Below, in pieces: positions 43,880 to 54,976 of a stretch of 64,000 bases of DNA (position 1 is the first letter of the stretch; each line of letters opens with the position of its first letter). The stretch comes from Capra hircus (taxonomy: Eukaryota > Chordata > Mammalia > Artiodactyla > Bovidae): the NCBI RefSeq assembly GCF_001704415.2, contig NC_030823.1, positions 75,578,458 through 75,642,457 on the forward strand, in the 5' to 3' direction. The notes below the pieces were generated by a model. That model was given only the letters and a program-made list of their open reading frames with translations, was not told where the DNA came from and did not search any database. The translations under genes were made by a program, and so were the position numbers.

Positions 43880-44470
43880 AAATTATACATAGTATGTTAA
43901 AAGGTGATCAGAGCTACAAAGAAAAGGTAATTGGGTAAAACAGGTTGAGACTAGGAGGTCTGAGGGGAGGGTGGTCTTGAAGGTAAGAGAGACACCAGGG
44001 GCTGCAGACACCTGAGGGGTGAGCATTCAGGGCCAACGCCACCATTCACGTTGGATGAAGGACAAGAGAGGATGATGTCATGTCCGTGGGGAGAGCAGCA
44101 GATATGAAGGGCCTTAGACTTCCTCTCTGGGTCACCTGCGAACTCTCTGCGTGGCTTTGAGCAGAGACATAACAGCATCTTTCTTCCACCTTGAAAGGAA
44201 TTCTGTGGCTGTGGGTCTGAATATTCTCTAAAGGGACAAAGAATGAAGCAGAGGGACCAGCTGGGAAGCTATTTTAGTCATTTAGGGCAGGGGCTGGCTA
44301 GTGGTGGAGGACGTGAGCAGGGAAGGTGTTTAGGAGTCATTTTCTGCACAGAATTTGAGGGACGACCAACAGAATTCCCTAACGAATTGGGTTCAGGTTG
44401 TGAGAACAAGGGAGAAATAAATAATGCAATGAGTTTAGTCTCTCTTTAAGTTATTCTTGCAACTCGAAAG
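43880..44470 (+). mobile_element. Ancient eutherian repeat (same type as 34,080-34,590)
   Basis: GGTGATCAGAGCTACAAAGA, GGGAGGGTGGTCTTGAAGGT, GACCAGCTGGGAAGCTATTT and GGCAGGGGCTGGCTAGTGGT follow the order of an old high-copy mammalian repeat. Diverged; family not named. Confidence 0.45.
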
Positions 44471-45117
44471 AATAGACTTTTATGTCATGTTTCATCAGCA
44501 TAGTAGACATCAGTCCTCACCTCCAGTGACCTTTGAAATATCGTATTTGGGGGGAGAGCAACATGGCGATTCCCTCTTCATGCTAAGTGATGCTCCCTGG
44601 TGGCTGTGACAGCACGTGACCTAGTTTCAGCCAATCGGATGCACCTGCTCAGTCTCGGTTACAGGTGAACAAAGTAAGGGAGAAGAAACAGCCTCTTCCT
44701 AGCCCGCATGTGTGCAGTGTGCGGAAGGCATTGGATGCCTACTGGCGGCAGTGGTAGTGGTGGTTCCCGGCTCTGTGTGATCGATTTCCTGGCATAGACC
44801 AGTAGTCGGCTGAGAGGCAGAGGCAGGTCCTTCCAGTGGTGAGTGGAGGCACTGAAGCTTTTATCATCCATTAGACCTGCTCTGCAACATGTTATTTGGA
44901 TGTTACTTTTAGAAACAGCTCTGAGCCTTTTTTTTTTCAGCTTTTCCAGAGCTAAACTCTTATTTTTAGCTTTCCAATATGATTTTAGTGATCTCCTTTC
45001 TTCTTAGTAAAGCCAGAGTCACCTTCCTTGGCTTGCATCTGACACCCTTGATGAATGCTGGCAACTAGACATGTTATATTTTCACTCCAGATTTTCTAAG
45101 ATGAGGATGAAGTGAAG
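44471..45117. other. Single-copy DNA
   Basis: No gene recognised. A T-run ends in CAG near 44929-44940. Confidence 0.5.
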
Positions 45118-45331
45118 TAAAGTGATGTGAAGTCGCTCAGTTGTGTCCAACTCTTTGCGACCCTGTGGACTATAGCCTACCAGGCTCCTCCATCCATGGG
45201 ATTCTCCAGGCAAGAGTACTGGAGTGGGTTGCCATTTCCTTCTCCAGGGGATCTTCCCAACCCAGGGATCGAACCTGGGTCTCCCGCATTGGAGGCAGAT
45301 GCTTTAACCTCTGAGCCACCAGGGAAGCCCC
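45118..45331 (-). mobile_element. Bov-tA SINE (antisense)
   Basis: Full-length reverse copy: GAAGTCGCTCAGTTGTGTCC, GGAGTGGGTTGCCATTTCCT, tRNA-like end TCTGAGCCACCAGGGAAGCC, with a GATGAAGTGAAG-type tail on the left. Confidence 0.94.
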
Positions 45332-45549
45332 CATGTCCTTCCTACCAGATGAATTCTCCACCTTCCCACTGCAGTCATCTGAACTTGAACTTGTAGAGAA
45401 TCAAGGTGGATAACATTTACGATTTGGCACTTGAGCCATAACTAAATCTTTTGTCCGTAAGTTGATTCTGGAAGTTATGTCAGTGTAACTTAAACTTTAT
45501 GGTTTCACCATATAAATCTTACTTATTTCAAATCCAATTAGTGCAGCAT
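45332..45549. other. Single-copy DNA
   Basis: Nothing recognised. The right flank carries the left TSD copy of the next BovB. Confidence 0.5.
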
Positions 45550-45562
45550 AACTACCCTCTGT

Positions 45563-45858
45563 CCATCCTAAAGGAGATCAGTCCTGGGTGTTCATTGGAA
45601 GGACTGATGTTGAAGCTGAAGCTCCAATACTTTGGCCACCTGATGCAAAGAGCTGACTCATTTGAAAAGACCCTGATGCTGGGAAAGATTGAAGGCAGGA
45701 GGAGAAGGGGATGACAGAGGACGAGATGGCTGGATGTCATCACCGACTCAATGGACATGAGTTGGGTGGACTCCAGGAGTTGGTGATGGACAGGGAGGCC
45801 TGGCGTGCTGCAGTTCATGGGGTTGCAGAGAGTTGGACACGACTGAGCGGCTGAACTG
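45563..45858 (+). mobile_element. BovB, 5'-truncated, with perfect 13-bp TSD
   Basis: Sense copy from CCATCCTAAAGGAGATCAGT to GACTGAGCGGCTGAACTG. AACTACCCTCTGT is identical at 45550-45562 and 45859-45871, marking one clean target-primed insertion. The coding remnant reads HLMQRADSFEKTLMLGKIEG before a shift. Confidence 0.95.
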
Positions 45859-46004
45859 AACTACCCTCTGTATCTTTTTTATTTATCCTAGAGTGTCTTG
45901 TTGTCACTGTTTGTTTCTTATACTGTCAGCATTTCTTTCTTCAGATCATCCAGTACATTAAATCTAGGAGTATGATCAAATCTCTGGATGCTGTATTTTC
46001 TCCT

Positions 46005-46413
46005 TTATTGTTCGGTTGCTAAGACATGACTGACTCTTTGCAGCCCCATGGACTGTAGCACGCCAGCCTTCCCTGTCCTTTACTATCTCCCAGAGTTTGC
46101 TCAAAGTCACATCCACTGAGTCAGTGATGCTATTTCACAATCTCATCCTCTGCTGCCACTTTATCTTTTGCCTTCTCTTTCCCAGCATCAGGGTCTTCTC
46201 CAATGAATCGGCTCTTCCCATCAGGTGACCAAAGTATTGGAGCTTCAGCTTCAGCATCAGTCCTCTCAATGAATATTTAGGGTTGATTTTCTTTAGGACT
46301 GACTGTTTTGATCTCCTTGCTGACCACAGGACTCTCAAGAGTCTTCTCCAGCACCACAGTTCAAAAGCATCAGTTCTTTGGCACCCAGCCTTCTTTATGG
46401 TCCAGCTCTCATC
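46005..46413 (-). mobile_element. BovB 3' part (antisense)
   Basis: Reverse copy: TTCGGTTGCTAAGACATGAC, GTTTGCTCAAAGTCACATCC, TCTTCTCCAATGAATCGGCT, CCACAGTTCAAAAGCATCAG. Older, with several small indels. Confidence 0.9.
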
Positions 46414-47471
46414 TCTAAGCTTTGGTTCCCATCAGGATTAATTGCCACCTGAGCCTGCTGTAAAGCTGTTTCCCAGACTTTCTTTCACCACTTTCCTTTG
46501 TTAGATCCACTAATTCTTGCATTCTCTGTTCTTGCCTCAACTTTTTGTGTTAATTCCCTTATTTTTAGGAGTATACTCTCAAATAATTCCCTAAGAAAGG
46601 CCATGTGGGAGATAATTTTCTAAATCCCTTCATGTCTAAATAGATATTTTTATTTTGCCCTTCTAATTGGTTGACTTTTTTCTGGTTGTAAGAGTATGGA
46701 TTATAAGTAATTTTTCTTTGCGATTTTGAAAGCATGATTTGATTAACTTTTTAGCGTCTACAATCTGAGGCCCTAGAATTCCCATTCTTTTGAGTGTGAC
46801 TTTTTGAGTGTGTGTGTGTGCACCTGTGTGCTTCTGTGGGATTTTCCTGAGACAATACAATGACAAGTAAATAAAGGAGCATCATTTTCTTGGATGTTTA
46901 AGGCAAACCTTCCCCAATATAGCTATTCATAATAAAATGTTTGGTCTTGAAACCATGACTTAGTTTACAGCCTCAGAGGGTCCTTCCTGAGACAATTTAC
47001 ATTGAGTCTATTATTTAAATAAAGTAGTTACCATTGAATTTAGAATTTGAAAAGCTAAGATTAGAAGTGATTATTTTGATAACTGATATAATAATTGGAT
47101 GGGATGAGTTTAATGATAAAACATGATGACTTGAGGAATAAAAAGAAATGTTAAGTTAGAAATACAGGGAAATAGCTACACACCGGTTAAAGGGCCCCAA
47201 ATAAAAAAGGCTAGAATACGAAATGTTGGTTTGGTTGTGGAGCATCTGGAACTCTTATTCATTGCTATTGGGAAGCACCAAAGTGTACAAACTGTGAAAT
47301 CCCATTTAATGAGAAAATCCAGAACAGGTAATGCTAATATAGGATGATATGAATCAACCCAAATGAGAGGAATTGACTGGAAGGGGGCAGGAAGGAACTT
47401 TCTGAGGTGATGAAGGGTATACTTTGGTTACACAGTTTGGTTATATTTGTCAAAAATTATCAGTGTGTACG
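46414..47471. other. 1-kb single-copy DNA
   Basis: A short GT tract lies near 46805-46822. No gene recognised. Confidence 0.45.
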
Positions 47472-47581
47472 ATGGGCATGAGTCTGAGCAAGCTCTGGGA
47501 GTTGGTGATGGACAGGAGGCTGGCGTGCTGCAGTCCATGGGGTCGCAGAGAGTCGGACACGACTGAGCAACTGAACTGAAC
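47472..47581 (+). mobile_element. BovB 3' end, short
   Basis: Sense copy: GATGGGCATGAGTCTGAGCA, GGTGATGGACAGGAGGCTGG, CTGAGCAACTGAACTGAACA. About 110 bp only. Confidence 0.9.
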
Positions 47582-47699
47582 AATTAATATTTGTATCTTT
47601 CACTCTATATAATCATACCTCAATATTGACTGTTAAAAATGAAATATTACATAAATTAGTTCATAACTATTTCATAAAGCAGAAAGTGATAACATCCAT

Positions 47700-47771
47700 T
47701 ATTTTATTCATTTAATTGACATGTAGTTAATTTACAGTATGTTAGTTTCACTATCACAGCATAGTGATTTA

Positions 47772-47817
<46 letters not shown>

Positions 47818-48110
47818 TAGTCTTTTAAAGATTCTTTCCCTGCACTTTACAGGTAGTCCAAGTGGCTAAGACTGTGCTACCAGTGCAAGGGGGTGGGGTT
47901 CGCTTCCTGGTCAGGGAACTAGATCCCACATGCTGCCACTAAGAGCGCGCATGCCACAGTGAAGTCCGAAGATCGTGTATGCCACAACAAGACGTGGTGC
48001 AGCTAAATAAATAAATTTGAAAAACAAAAATTCTTTCCTTTACAGGAAATTACAAAACATTGGTATAGTTCTCTGTTCCATACATGTAGGTCCTGGGAAT
48101 CTCCATGATT
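47700..48110 (-). mobile_element. L1 3' end (antisense), split by TA array and CHR-2
   Basis: 47700-47839 reads ATTGACATGTAGTTAATTTA, CAGTATGTTAGTTTCACTAT in antisense L1 order. After the SINE it continues (TTTACAGGAAATTACAAAAC, TATAGTTCTCTGTTCCATAC) to about 48,110. (TA)n at about 47775-47808 has grown from the L1 TA tract. Confidence 0.75.
47840..48029 (+). mobile_element. CHR-2-type SINE with TSD, nested in L1
   Basis: CAGGTAGTCCAAGTGGCTAA head, TCGCTTCCTGGTCAGGGAAC, CTAGATCCCACATGCTGCCA and an AAATAAATAAA tail. ATTCTTTCC is duplicated at 47831-47839 and 48030-48038. Confidence 0.88.
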
Positions 48111-48206
48111 TTAAAATAGGAGAAAACCAGGCATGTATATTTTCCCTATTAGTGTAACAGTAAGATAAACTGGGCTTTATCTCACTCAGTGCACCTAACA
48201 GCTAGG

Positions 48207-48418
48207 AGCTTCCCTGGGAGCTCAGTCGTTAAAGAATTTGTCTGCAGTGCAGGAGACCCAGGTTCAATCCCTGGGGTCAGCAAGGTTCCCTGGAGAAGGG
48301 CATGGCAACCCACTTCAGTATTCTTGCCTGCAGAGTCCCACGGAGAGTAGCAGGCTATGGGCCATAGGGTCGAAAAGAGTCAGACATAACTGAAGCGACT
48401 GAACACACACACACACCA
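48207..48418 (+). mobile_element. Bov-tA SINE
   Basis: Sense copy: GCTTCCCTGGGAGCTCAGTC head, GGTTCAATCCCTGGGGTCAG, TTCAGTATTCTTGCCTGCAG, CTGAACACACACACAC end. Confidence 0.92.
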
Positions 48419-49001
48419 CCCAGTAAACAGTGATCAGGGGGCTAAGACTTGGAGTGTGTTGCATGTGGCCGTGAACTGTCTACAGAGTGTGAGACACAGA
48501 ACCCCTGATTCCCTGGTCCTGGTATTCAGCAATGGAGGAAGGCAGTCAACGCAACCCCTGAGGAAGAATCTGAATGTGTGCAAACATCCAGGCTAACTTT
48601 CTGCTTGGGTCTGCTGCCCAGCCCTGGTGTGAGGTCTCTCTGTAGGGCTGTACGTTTCTCTATGGCTTCTGGATTTCAGGAGGGCTTCACCATGGTCTTG
48701 GACTCCCCAGGTCTTATTACCAAGGGCTTAAGTCTTAGAGCTGATTCCAGCTCGTCTGGACTGCCTGGAGAAGGAGAAGCGGCTCCATTCCTCCTGAACC
48801 CACCCGTTCCCATCAGCGTGGACCCCCATGCTCTGAAGGCAGAGGTGGACACGAGGGGCTGCAAACGGGCGCATGTGGCACGGGCTGCTGCCTGCGGCTC
48901 CTCTGTCTCTTTCTTCTCTTTCAAGAAAGGGGGATTTCATGACCTAGGCGTCAGTCTTCCAGGGATGGATTGATGACACGATACATCAATATAGCCATTG
49001 A
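48419..49001. other. Single-copy DNA with an unexplained 131-codon frame
   Basis: The plus-strand frame 48578-48973 starts MQTSRLTFCLGLLPSPGVRS and runs through a Ser/Gly/Pro-rich middle to a stop. An 82-codon minus-strand frame overlaps it. GC is higher than the surroundings. No family recognised; chance openness in GC-richer DNA is the likeliest explanation. Confidence 0.25.
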
Positions 49002-49165
49002 TGGTTCACTGGTGTTTCAGTGGTTAAGAGTTTGCCTGCCAATACAGGAGACCCGGGTTTGATCCCTGGGTCGGGAAGATCCCCTGGAGAAGGGAATGGC
49101 AACTCCCCTCCAATAGCCCGGTGAGCTACAGTCCACGGGGCTGCAAAGAGTTGGACATGACAGCA
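49002..49165 (+). mobile_element. Bov-tA SINE, internally deleted
   Basis: Sense copy: GTGTTTCAGTGGTTAAGAGT head, GGTTTGATCCCTGGGTCGGG. The segment between CTCCAATA and GCCCGGTGAGC is deleted. A (GCAAT)n pentamer run at about 49171-49190 follows. Confidence 0.9.
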
Positions 49166-49593
49166 TGCATGGAATGCAATGCAATGCAATACAACCCTGA
49201 TTAGGGCTCCTTAGATTACAGGGATAGGAACTGTATTCAAACTGGCAAAGCTGAAAGCCAGTGTACTGACCTGTGAAATGGAGAGACACACTGGAGCTGA
49301 TGTCGGTCATGGCTGAGTCAAGGTCAGGGACCTGACTTCCTCTGCTTCCCAGCTCCACTTCCCCACCTATCACCCTTTGTTCAGGCAGGTTCCCCTGGAC
49401 CCAGGGCTGAAAGGCACCGGAGAGTTCTAGGAGTCGGTTTTATTCTTAAGGGTTTGAGCCAAAGTTCGGGGGTCCACATTCGTTGAACTTGCTGGAGTCA
49501 CAAGTATTTTGTACCCTCATCTGTTCTGGGCATTTATTTTTCTTTCTCAGCTCCTCTTTTGGAAATGTGGAGTTATAACGAGTATTGGTATGT
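49166..49593. other. Single-copy DNA
   Basis: Nothing recognised apart from the GCAAT pentamer run at its left edge. Confidence 0.5.
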
Positions 49594-49603
49594 AAGTCTA
49601 TTT

Positions 49604-50039
49604 TTCCTGTGGACATGTATGGATGTGAGAATTGGACTGTGAAGAAGGCTGAGCGCTGAAGAATTGATGCTTTTGAACTGCGGTGTTGAAGACTCTTGAG
49701 AGTCCCTTGGACTGCAAGGAGATCCAACCAGTCCATTCTGAAGGAGATCAACGCTGGGATTTCTTTGGAAGGAATGATGCTAAAGCTGAAGTTCCAGTAC
49801 TTTGGCCACCTCATGCGAAGAGTTGACTCATTGGAAAAGACTCTGATGCTGGGAGGGATTGGGGGCAGGAGGAGAAGGGGACGACCGAGGATGAGATGGC
49901 TGGATGGCATCACGGACTGGATGGACTTGAGTCTGAGTGAACTCCAGGAGATGGTGATGGACAGGGAGGCCTGGCGTGCTACGATTCATGGGGTTGCAAA
50001 GAGTCGGACACGACTGAGCAACTGAACTGAACTGAACTG
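49604..50039 (+). mobile_element. BovB, 5'-truncated, with 10-bp TSD
   Basis: Sense copy from TTCCTGTGGACATGTATGGA to the ACTGAACTGAACTG repeat end. AAGTCTATTT at 49594-49603 and 50040-50049 is the TSD. The frame from 49696 is open to the BovB stop (RVPWTARRSNQSILKEINAG onward); upstream it is shifted. Confidence 0.95.
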
Positions 50040-50049
50040 AAGTCTATTT

Positions 50050-50439
50050 GCTATCATCTAGAAGAATCTCTTTCTTTTTAAACTCCTTCCTGCAATTAAG
50101 TTACGAAGCCACTTGGTGGTGATAGATAGTTTATTCGTAACAGCCAATCACCAAATGAGATTTTTGAGGTCTAGTCAAAAGGGCTTTCCCATGATTTTCA
50201 GATTTCTACAATTAAAAAATGAAAATAGCAAGCATTAAGTTTTTAGTAAAGTAAATAATTCTAAATAGAACTTGCAAAGGAATAAGTAGAAAAATTTCTC
50301 CCCTAATTCTTGTATATAATTTACTTTTAATCTGCACTCTGTACTTAGATTTTGATGAAACGATTTTGTGTTTTTAAAAACAGGGATTTATCATTCAGCA
50401 CCTTTGTGTCATAGCTCACTGATCCTTTGTGGGCTGTCG
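50050..50439. other. Single-copy AT-rich DNA
   Basis: Nothing recognised. Confidence 0.5.
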
Positions 50440-50786
50440 ATTAGCCGCCACGCTCGAATCTTTGTGACTGCGTGGACTACAGCATGCCAGGCTTCCTTCT
50501 TCTTGACTATCTGCATTCAGTGGGGTGTATCTTTCCCTTTCTCCTTTGCCTTTCACTTCTTTTCTCAGCTATTTGTAAGACCTCCTCAGACAATCACTTT
50601 GCTTCTTGCATTTCCTTTTCTTCGGGATGGTTTTGGTCACCACCTTCTATACAATGTTATGAACCTCCATCCACAGTTCTTCAGGGACTCTGTCTACCAG
50701 ATCTGATCCCTTGAATCTATTCATCACCTCCACTGTATAATCATAAGGGATTTGATTTAGGTCACACCTAAATGGTCTAGTGGTTA
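50440..50786 (-). mobile_element. BovB (antisense) with large internal deletion
   Basis: 50440-50505 is the BovB 3' terminus in reverse (TTTGTGACTGCGTGGACTAC, AGCATGCCAGGCTTCC). From about 50507 it jumps to ORF2 sequence from far upstream (CATTCAGTGGGGTGTATCTT, TCCTCAGACAATCACTTTGC, GGGATTTGATTTAGGTCACA). The 3' half of ORF2 is missing. Confidence 0.75.
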
Positions 50787-51649
50787 GACATCACAAAATA
50801 TGAGAAACGTTCTAATTTCACAGACGTTAAATGTTAAAAAAGAAAAATGTCTTAGGAGCAATGAAATGCTATATTTGCTGATTCCAAAAGAGTCTTAGTT
50901 TATGGGAGGCACTCAGTAAATATGTCTGTGGAAGAAAAGAAGGAGGGAATAAGAAAGAAAGAAGGGAAGGAGGAAAGAAGATTGTGGAGGGGAAGGGAGG
51001 AAAGGAGAGGAAGAAAAGCAAGAAAAAGGGCAGAAAAGAAAACGACATGGTTTTCCCAAAGGATGGACATAATTCTGAGGCTTTCTTGATGAGAAATATT
51101 TCCAATTTTCCTTTTCATGGATGGAAATTTGATGCATTACATCCACAGTAATGTGACATTTCTGCATTAATAAAAATGAACCGCTGAGTTATAATCCCAG
51201 GCCCACGAGCTTCTGCATTCCTTCCTTCCATATGGAAGGAAGAAAACCAGTTGCGCTGCCTCTGGACCTTGGTGCAGGGGCTGCGCCTTGCTGCCTCCTT
51301 CTGTCCGGATCTCACTTTACGTCACTTCCTCTGAGAAGCACTCCTGGACTGACTGCCCACAGTAACATGATTCCCTCTCAGAGTTTCTTATCTTTGGTTC
51401 CCTCCAGACTGTCTTCTCGTCCCCACAGGGGGCTCATTAACTAAGCTTCATGTGTAACTCATTTCCAGAAGCATGGATACTTTGACAGTGATATCAAAGA
51501 TCAAAAACCATCTAGAAATCAAAGGCATGCAAGCCTACATATTAATTACAAGTTTCAGATTGAAAAAAAACCCCACAGTGGCATGCACTAGCATAGAATA
51601 ATCTTAACCCTATGAAACTTAACAGTTCATAGTTAATCCATGAAGATAA
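50787..51649. other. Single-copy DNA with purine tract and palindrome
   Basis: 50931-51040 is an almost pure GA tract on the plus strand; the minus-strand Phe/Ser/Pro-rich frames there are its shadows. A 22-bp perfect palindrome lies at 51221-51242. No gene recognised. Confidence 0.6.
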
Positions 51650-51880
51650 GAGCTTCCCAGGTGGCTCAGTGGGTAAAGAATCCACCTGCAATGCAGGAGA
51701 CTCAGGAGACGGAGACACGGGTTCAACCCCTGGTTTGGGAAGATCCCTGGAGAAGGAAATGGCAACCCACTCCAGTACTCTTGCCTGGAGAATCCCGTGG
51801 ACAGAGGAGCCTGGTGGGCTACCATCCACGGGGCTGCAAAGAATCAGACACGCCTGAAGCGAATGAAGCACACACACACG
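51650..51880 (+). mobile_element. Bov-tA SINE
   Basis: Full-length sense copy: GCTTCCCAGGTGGCTCAGTG head, GGGTTCAACCCCTGGTTTGG, CCACTCCAGTACTCTTGCCT, GAATGAAGCACACACACACG end. Confidence 0.94.
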
Positions 51881-54648
51881 ATGATAAATAGGACCAAGCT
51901 CTGCCCCAAGGCCAATGAGAATGAAGGAAGGATAAACTTGACGTACTCCCACATTTTTCTGGAGCTGGCCTGCTAATGGGCTTGTGTGCAAGCTTTCTGT
52001 GGCTTATATGAGCTAATAGGTAAGCTTTTGTGATCCTAGCCCATCTTTCTGCTTTTGGACAAGCCAGAAAGGAGAGCCAAGTTCCATTTTTAAATTTCAC
52101 TAGAGAAGGATATTTGTGAGCTGACTTTGCAAGTTTATGAACTCTTTTCCTGCAGTGGGTTTTAGGCCATATCTTTCATAAGTTTCTCATGCTTTACTTT
52201 AAGACACCGGTACGACTCAGCTTTACTGGTGAAGGAGAACAGTGAGCCTGTTAGTGCATGGATGGTCAGCCTCCTTTTGCAACCCTGGGATATGATGACT
52301 GGGAAACCTCCATGTGCTTTGTTACAGGCGACATCTCTGTTCCCCACCCCAGCCCTACCATCTCCTCCTTCGCCTCACATCATACCCATCAACCCAGGTA
52401 GAAACATCTCAGGGACAAAACATGGATGAAATTCTATCCCAAAGCTACACTGGGCTCAAGACTGGTCCATGAGCTGATGCTCCATCACAGGTGTGATGAT
52501 CTGTTAGTACAGCAGCCGATTATTCTCAGTATAGTCGAGAAACAGGAGGGCATTGGTTTTGATTTTTGTATAGTTTTGTACACATAGCTTCAAAGGATCA
52601 TGAAACAGGAAAATACATAGGTTATCCATAAAAGGAATTAAAAGATGAGATTCTGAAAGTAATAAACGTAGATTCTAGCCTTCAAGGGCTAGAAAATCAG
52701 AAGGAAAGATTTGGATAATATGATTATACTGACTTAATATAATCACTCTGCCTATTTAGATTTCAAGAGATTATAATTGTCCATAATCTCACTAGCTAGG
52801 TATTAGTAATAAAAGTTTGGTAATGTAACCACAGAAATGTCTATTTAAAATTTCATATAGGGAATTAATACCAATCACTGACATAACATGATTAATTTTC
52901 ATGTTTTGTTCCAGTCATGTCTGGTTTATATTCTGACAGCTTTACAAACTTCCTGTTGTAAAACAGTAAAACATACATAACTATTTAGATTGGAGTTACA
53001 TGACACAGGCTTGATGGAAGTATTAATTCACATATTTTAGAACATGAATAAGTAACAATTTTATTATTTCTTTATCTCGAGAAAAAAGTGATTGCTTTTA
53101 CCTTTCAACCTGATTGAGGGAAAGACAAATAAAAACAAAACAGAATTTTAAAAACTTGCATATTTTGGTTGCCCAAACTATAAATTGTGTGTATATTTAT
53201 ATATTCTTAAATAACTTTTAAGTCACTAATATGTAAATAACTTGAAAAGTAATTTATATTTTAAAAATAATAATACAAAATAAGTAGACATTTACACAAA
53301 CAATTCAAAAGTTCTGCCAATTAAATAAACCTATCAGTTATATACGATAAATAATACTCATGGGCAAATGTAACAAAATTGTCCAATTAGGACTGTTTGA
53401 GGTTTCCATGGGTGATAGTCTACTGTTTGTCTTCTCCTCTTTTAAAGATGGAATTATCCTATAAGCCTATGGATAAATGATGGCTTGCCTCCCCTAGTCC
53501 CTGAATGCTTAGGCATTTAAAGTTTCTAGCCTTGAATTTTAAGGACCAGAACTTCAGCAAGTTTTTAAACATTACTTTCGATTTTTGCACCCAATACTCA
53601 AGCTTTGGAAGTGATGTTTTGTTCTGGGAAGTGGTGTCCCAGGCGCTTCTTACCCAACAAAAACACTAACTTTTACACAGAAAACCTGATTTGACAGTGT
53701 GATTAAAGAAATAAATTGCATAATTTGAATTTTTCATGACATGTGGTTTTAATGGCAGAATTATGGAGGGTGTTGAGGGTGTTTATGATTAACTGATCTC
53801 GTTGTCATAAAGACAAGGAGAGCCTGCTTTCAGTGTATCTTTGAGTTTGATGTGGCATGATTCCAAATCTGGCTTTACTCACATCCTGTATTTCCAAATA
53901 GATGGAACATTAACCGTGCAGTGGAACTGCTGAAGAAGTCATCACCGAGGTATTTTTAAAGGCACTTCCGCCCTTAAGCAGAACAGCTGAAAAGAGATGT
54001 ATATTTTAAGCAATAAAGGCTTGAGTGTAAGCAGAGATTAGAAAGAGAACAACAGCGGATGTGGCTTTTCACCTTTCTTATTGACTTTGTTAGGAATGCA
54101 CTTGAAGATTCCTAGTCCAAGGGCAGCCACTCCATTTACCTATGTGAAATACTAGAAGTAAGAAGAAAGACGTTATTTCCCGTTTCTTGCCTGCGTAGGG
54201 ACTAGACAACCGCTTCGACTGCTCAGGCCTGAAAGAATCTGGTGCATCGCAAGGCAGAAGCGAGAGCCCAGGCAGATTGAAAGCGACAGAAATTAGAGAG
54301 GACTCTTCGAGATCTTCCCGTCCAGCTTTCTGAGATTACAGGGTACTTGTAGCATCACCCTTGCAGGATAGATACACACACACAGAATATTCCAGAGAAA
54401 CTGGCATTCTTCAAATTCATCTTTGAGATTTGATTACTGTATCACCAGGGCTCCCAGTTAGCAGAGGTCTGCGGAAGTGCCACCAGTGTGGAGGAAAGTG
54501 TATCCTGGGTAGTGGCCTCAGCTTGGCCCCACACCAAGAGTGGAATGTACAAGTGTGAAAAGGGAAATCATTCCCGAGTGTACTTCCTTCATTGCTTTGA
54601 CTCACCGCCCACTGCATATTGGCCATTGGGCTTCTGTGCCGTGCTGGG
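51881..54648. other. 2.8-kb SINE/LINE-free single-copy DNA
   Basis: The longest repeat-free stretch before the CpG islands. AT-rich, with short frames only. 53,750-54,080 has higher complexity and may be a conserved noncoding element, but nothing in the sequence alone proves it. Confidence 0.4.
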
Positions 54649-54855
54649 CTTAGCGGCTCAGTCGTTTCAGACTTCACAACCCCATGGACTGTAGCCCAAG
54701 AGTCTCCTCTGTCTATGGGGTGTTTTTTGGCAAGAATACTGGAGTGGTTTGCCAATTTCTTCTCCAGGGGATGGATCTTCCTGACACAGGGACTGAACCC
54801 ACGTCTCCTGTGTCTCCTGCATTGTAGGCAGATTCTTTACCAGCCAACCAGGAAA
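54649..54855 (-). mobile_element. Bov-tA SINE (antisense)
   Basis: Reverse copy: GCGGCTCAGTCGTTTCAGAC, GGAGTGGTTTGCCAATTTCT, tRNA-like end TTACCAGCCAACCAGGAAA. More diverged than its neighbours. Confidence 0.9.
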
Positions 54856-54976
54856 GAGTAAAAAAAGCAGAGATTCAGTTAAATTCTGTTGACCAGAGAA
54901 AATCACAATATAAAATGCTAGTTGTGCTGTTCCTTTCCTGTTTTGCAACCAATATAAAATATTACATTTCCCTACA

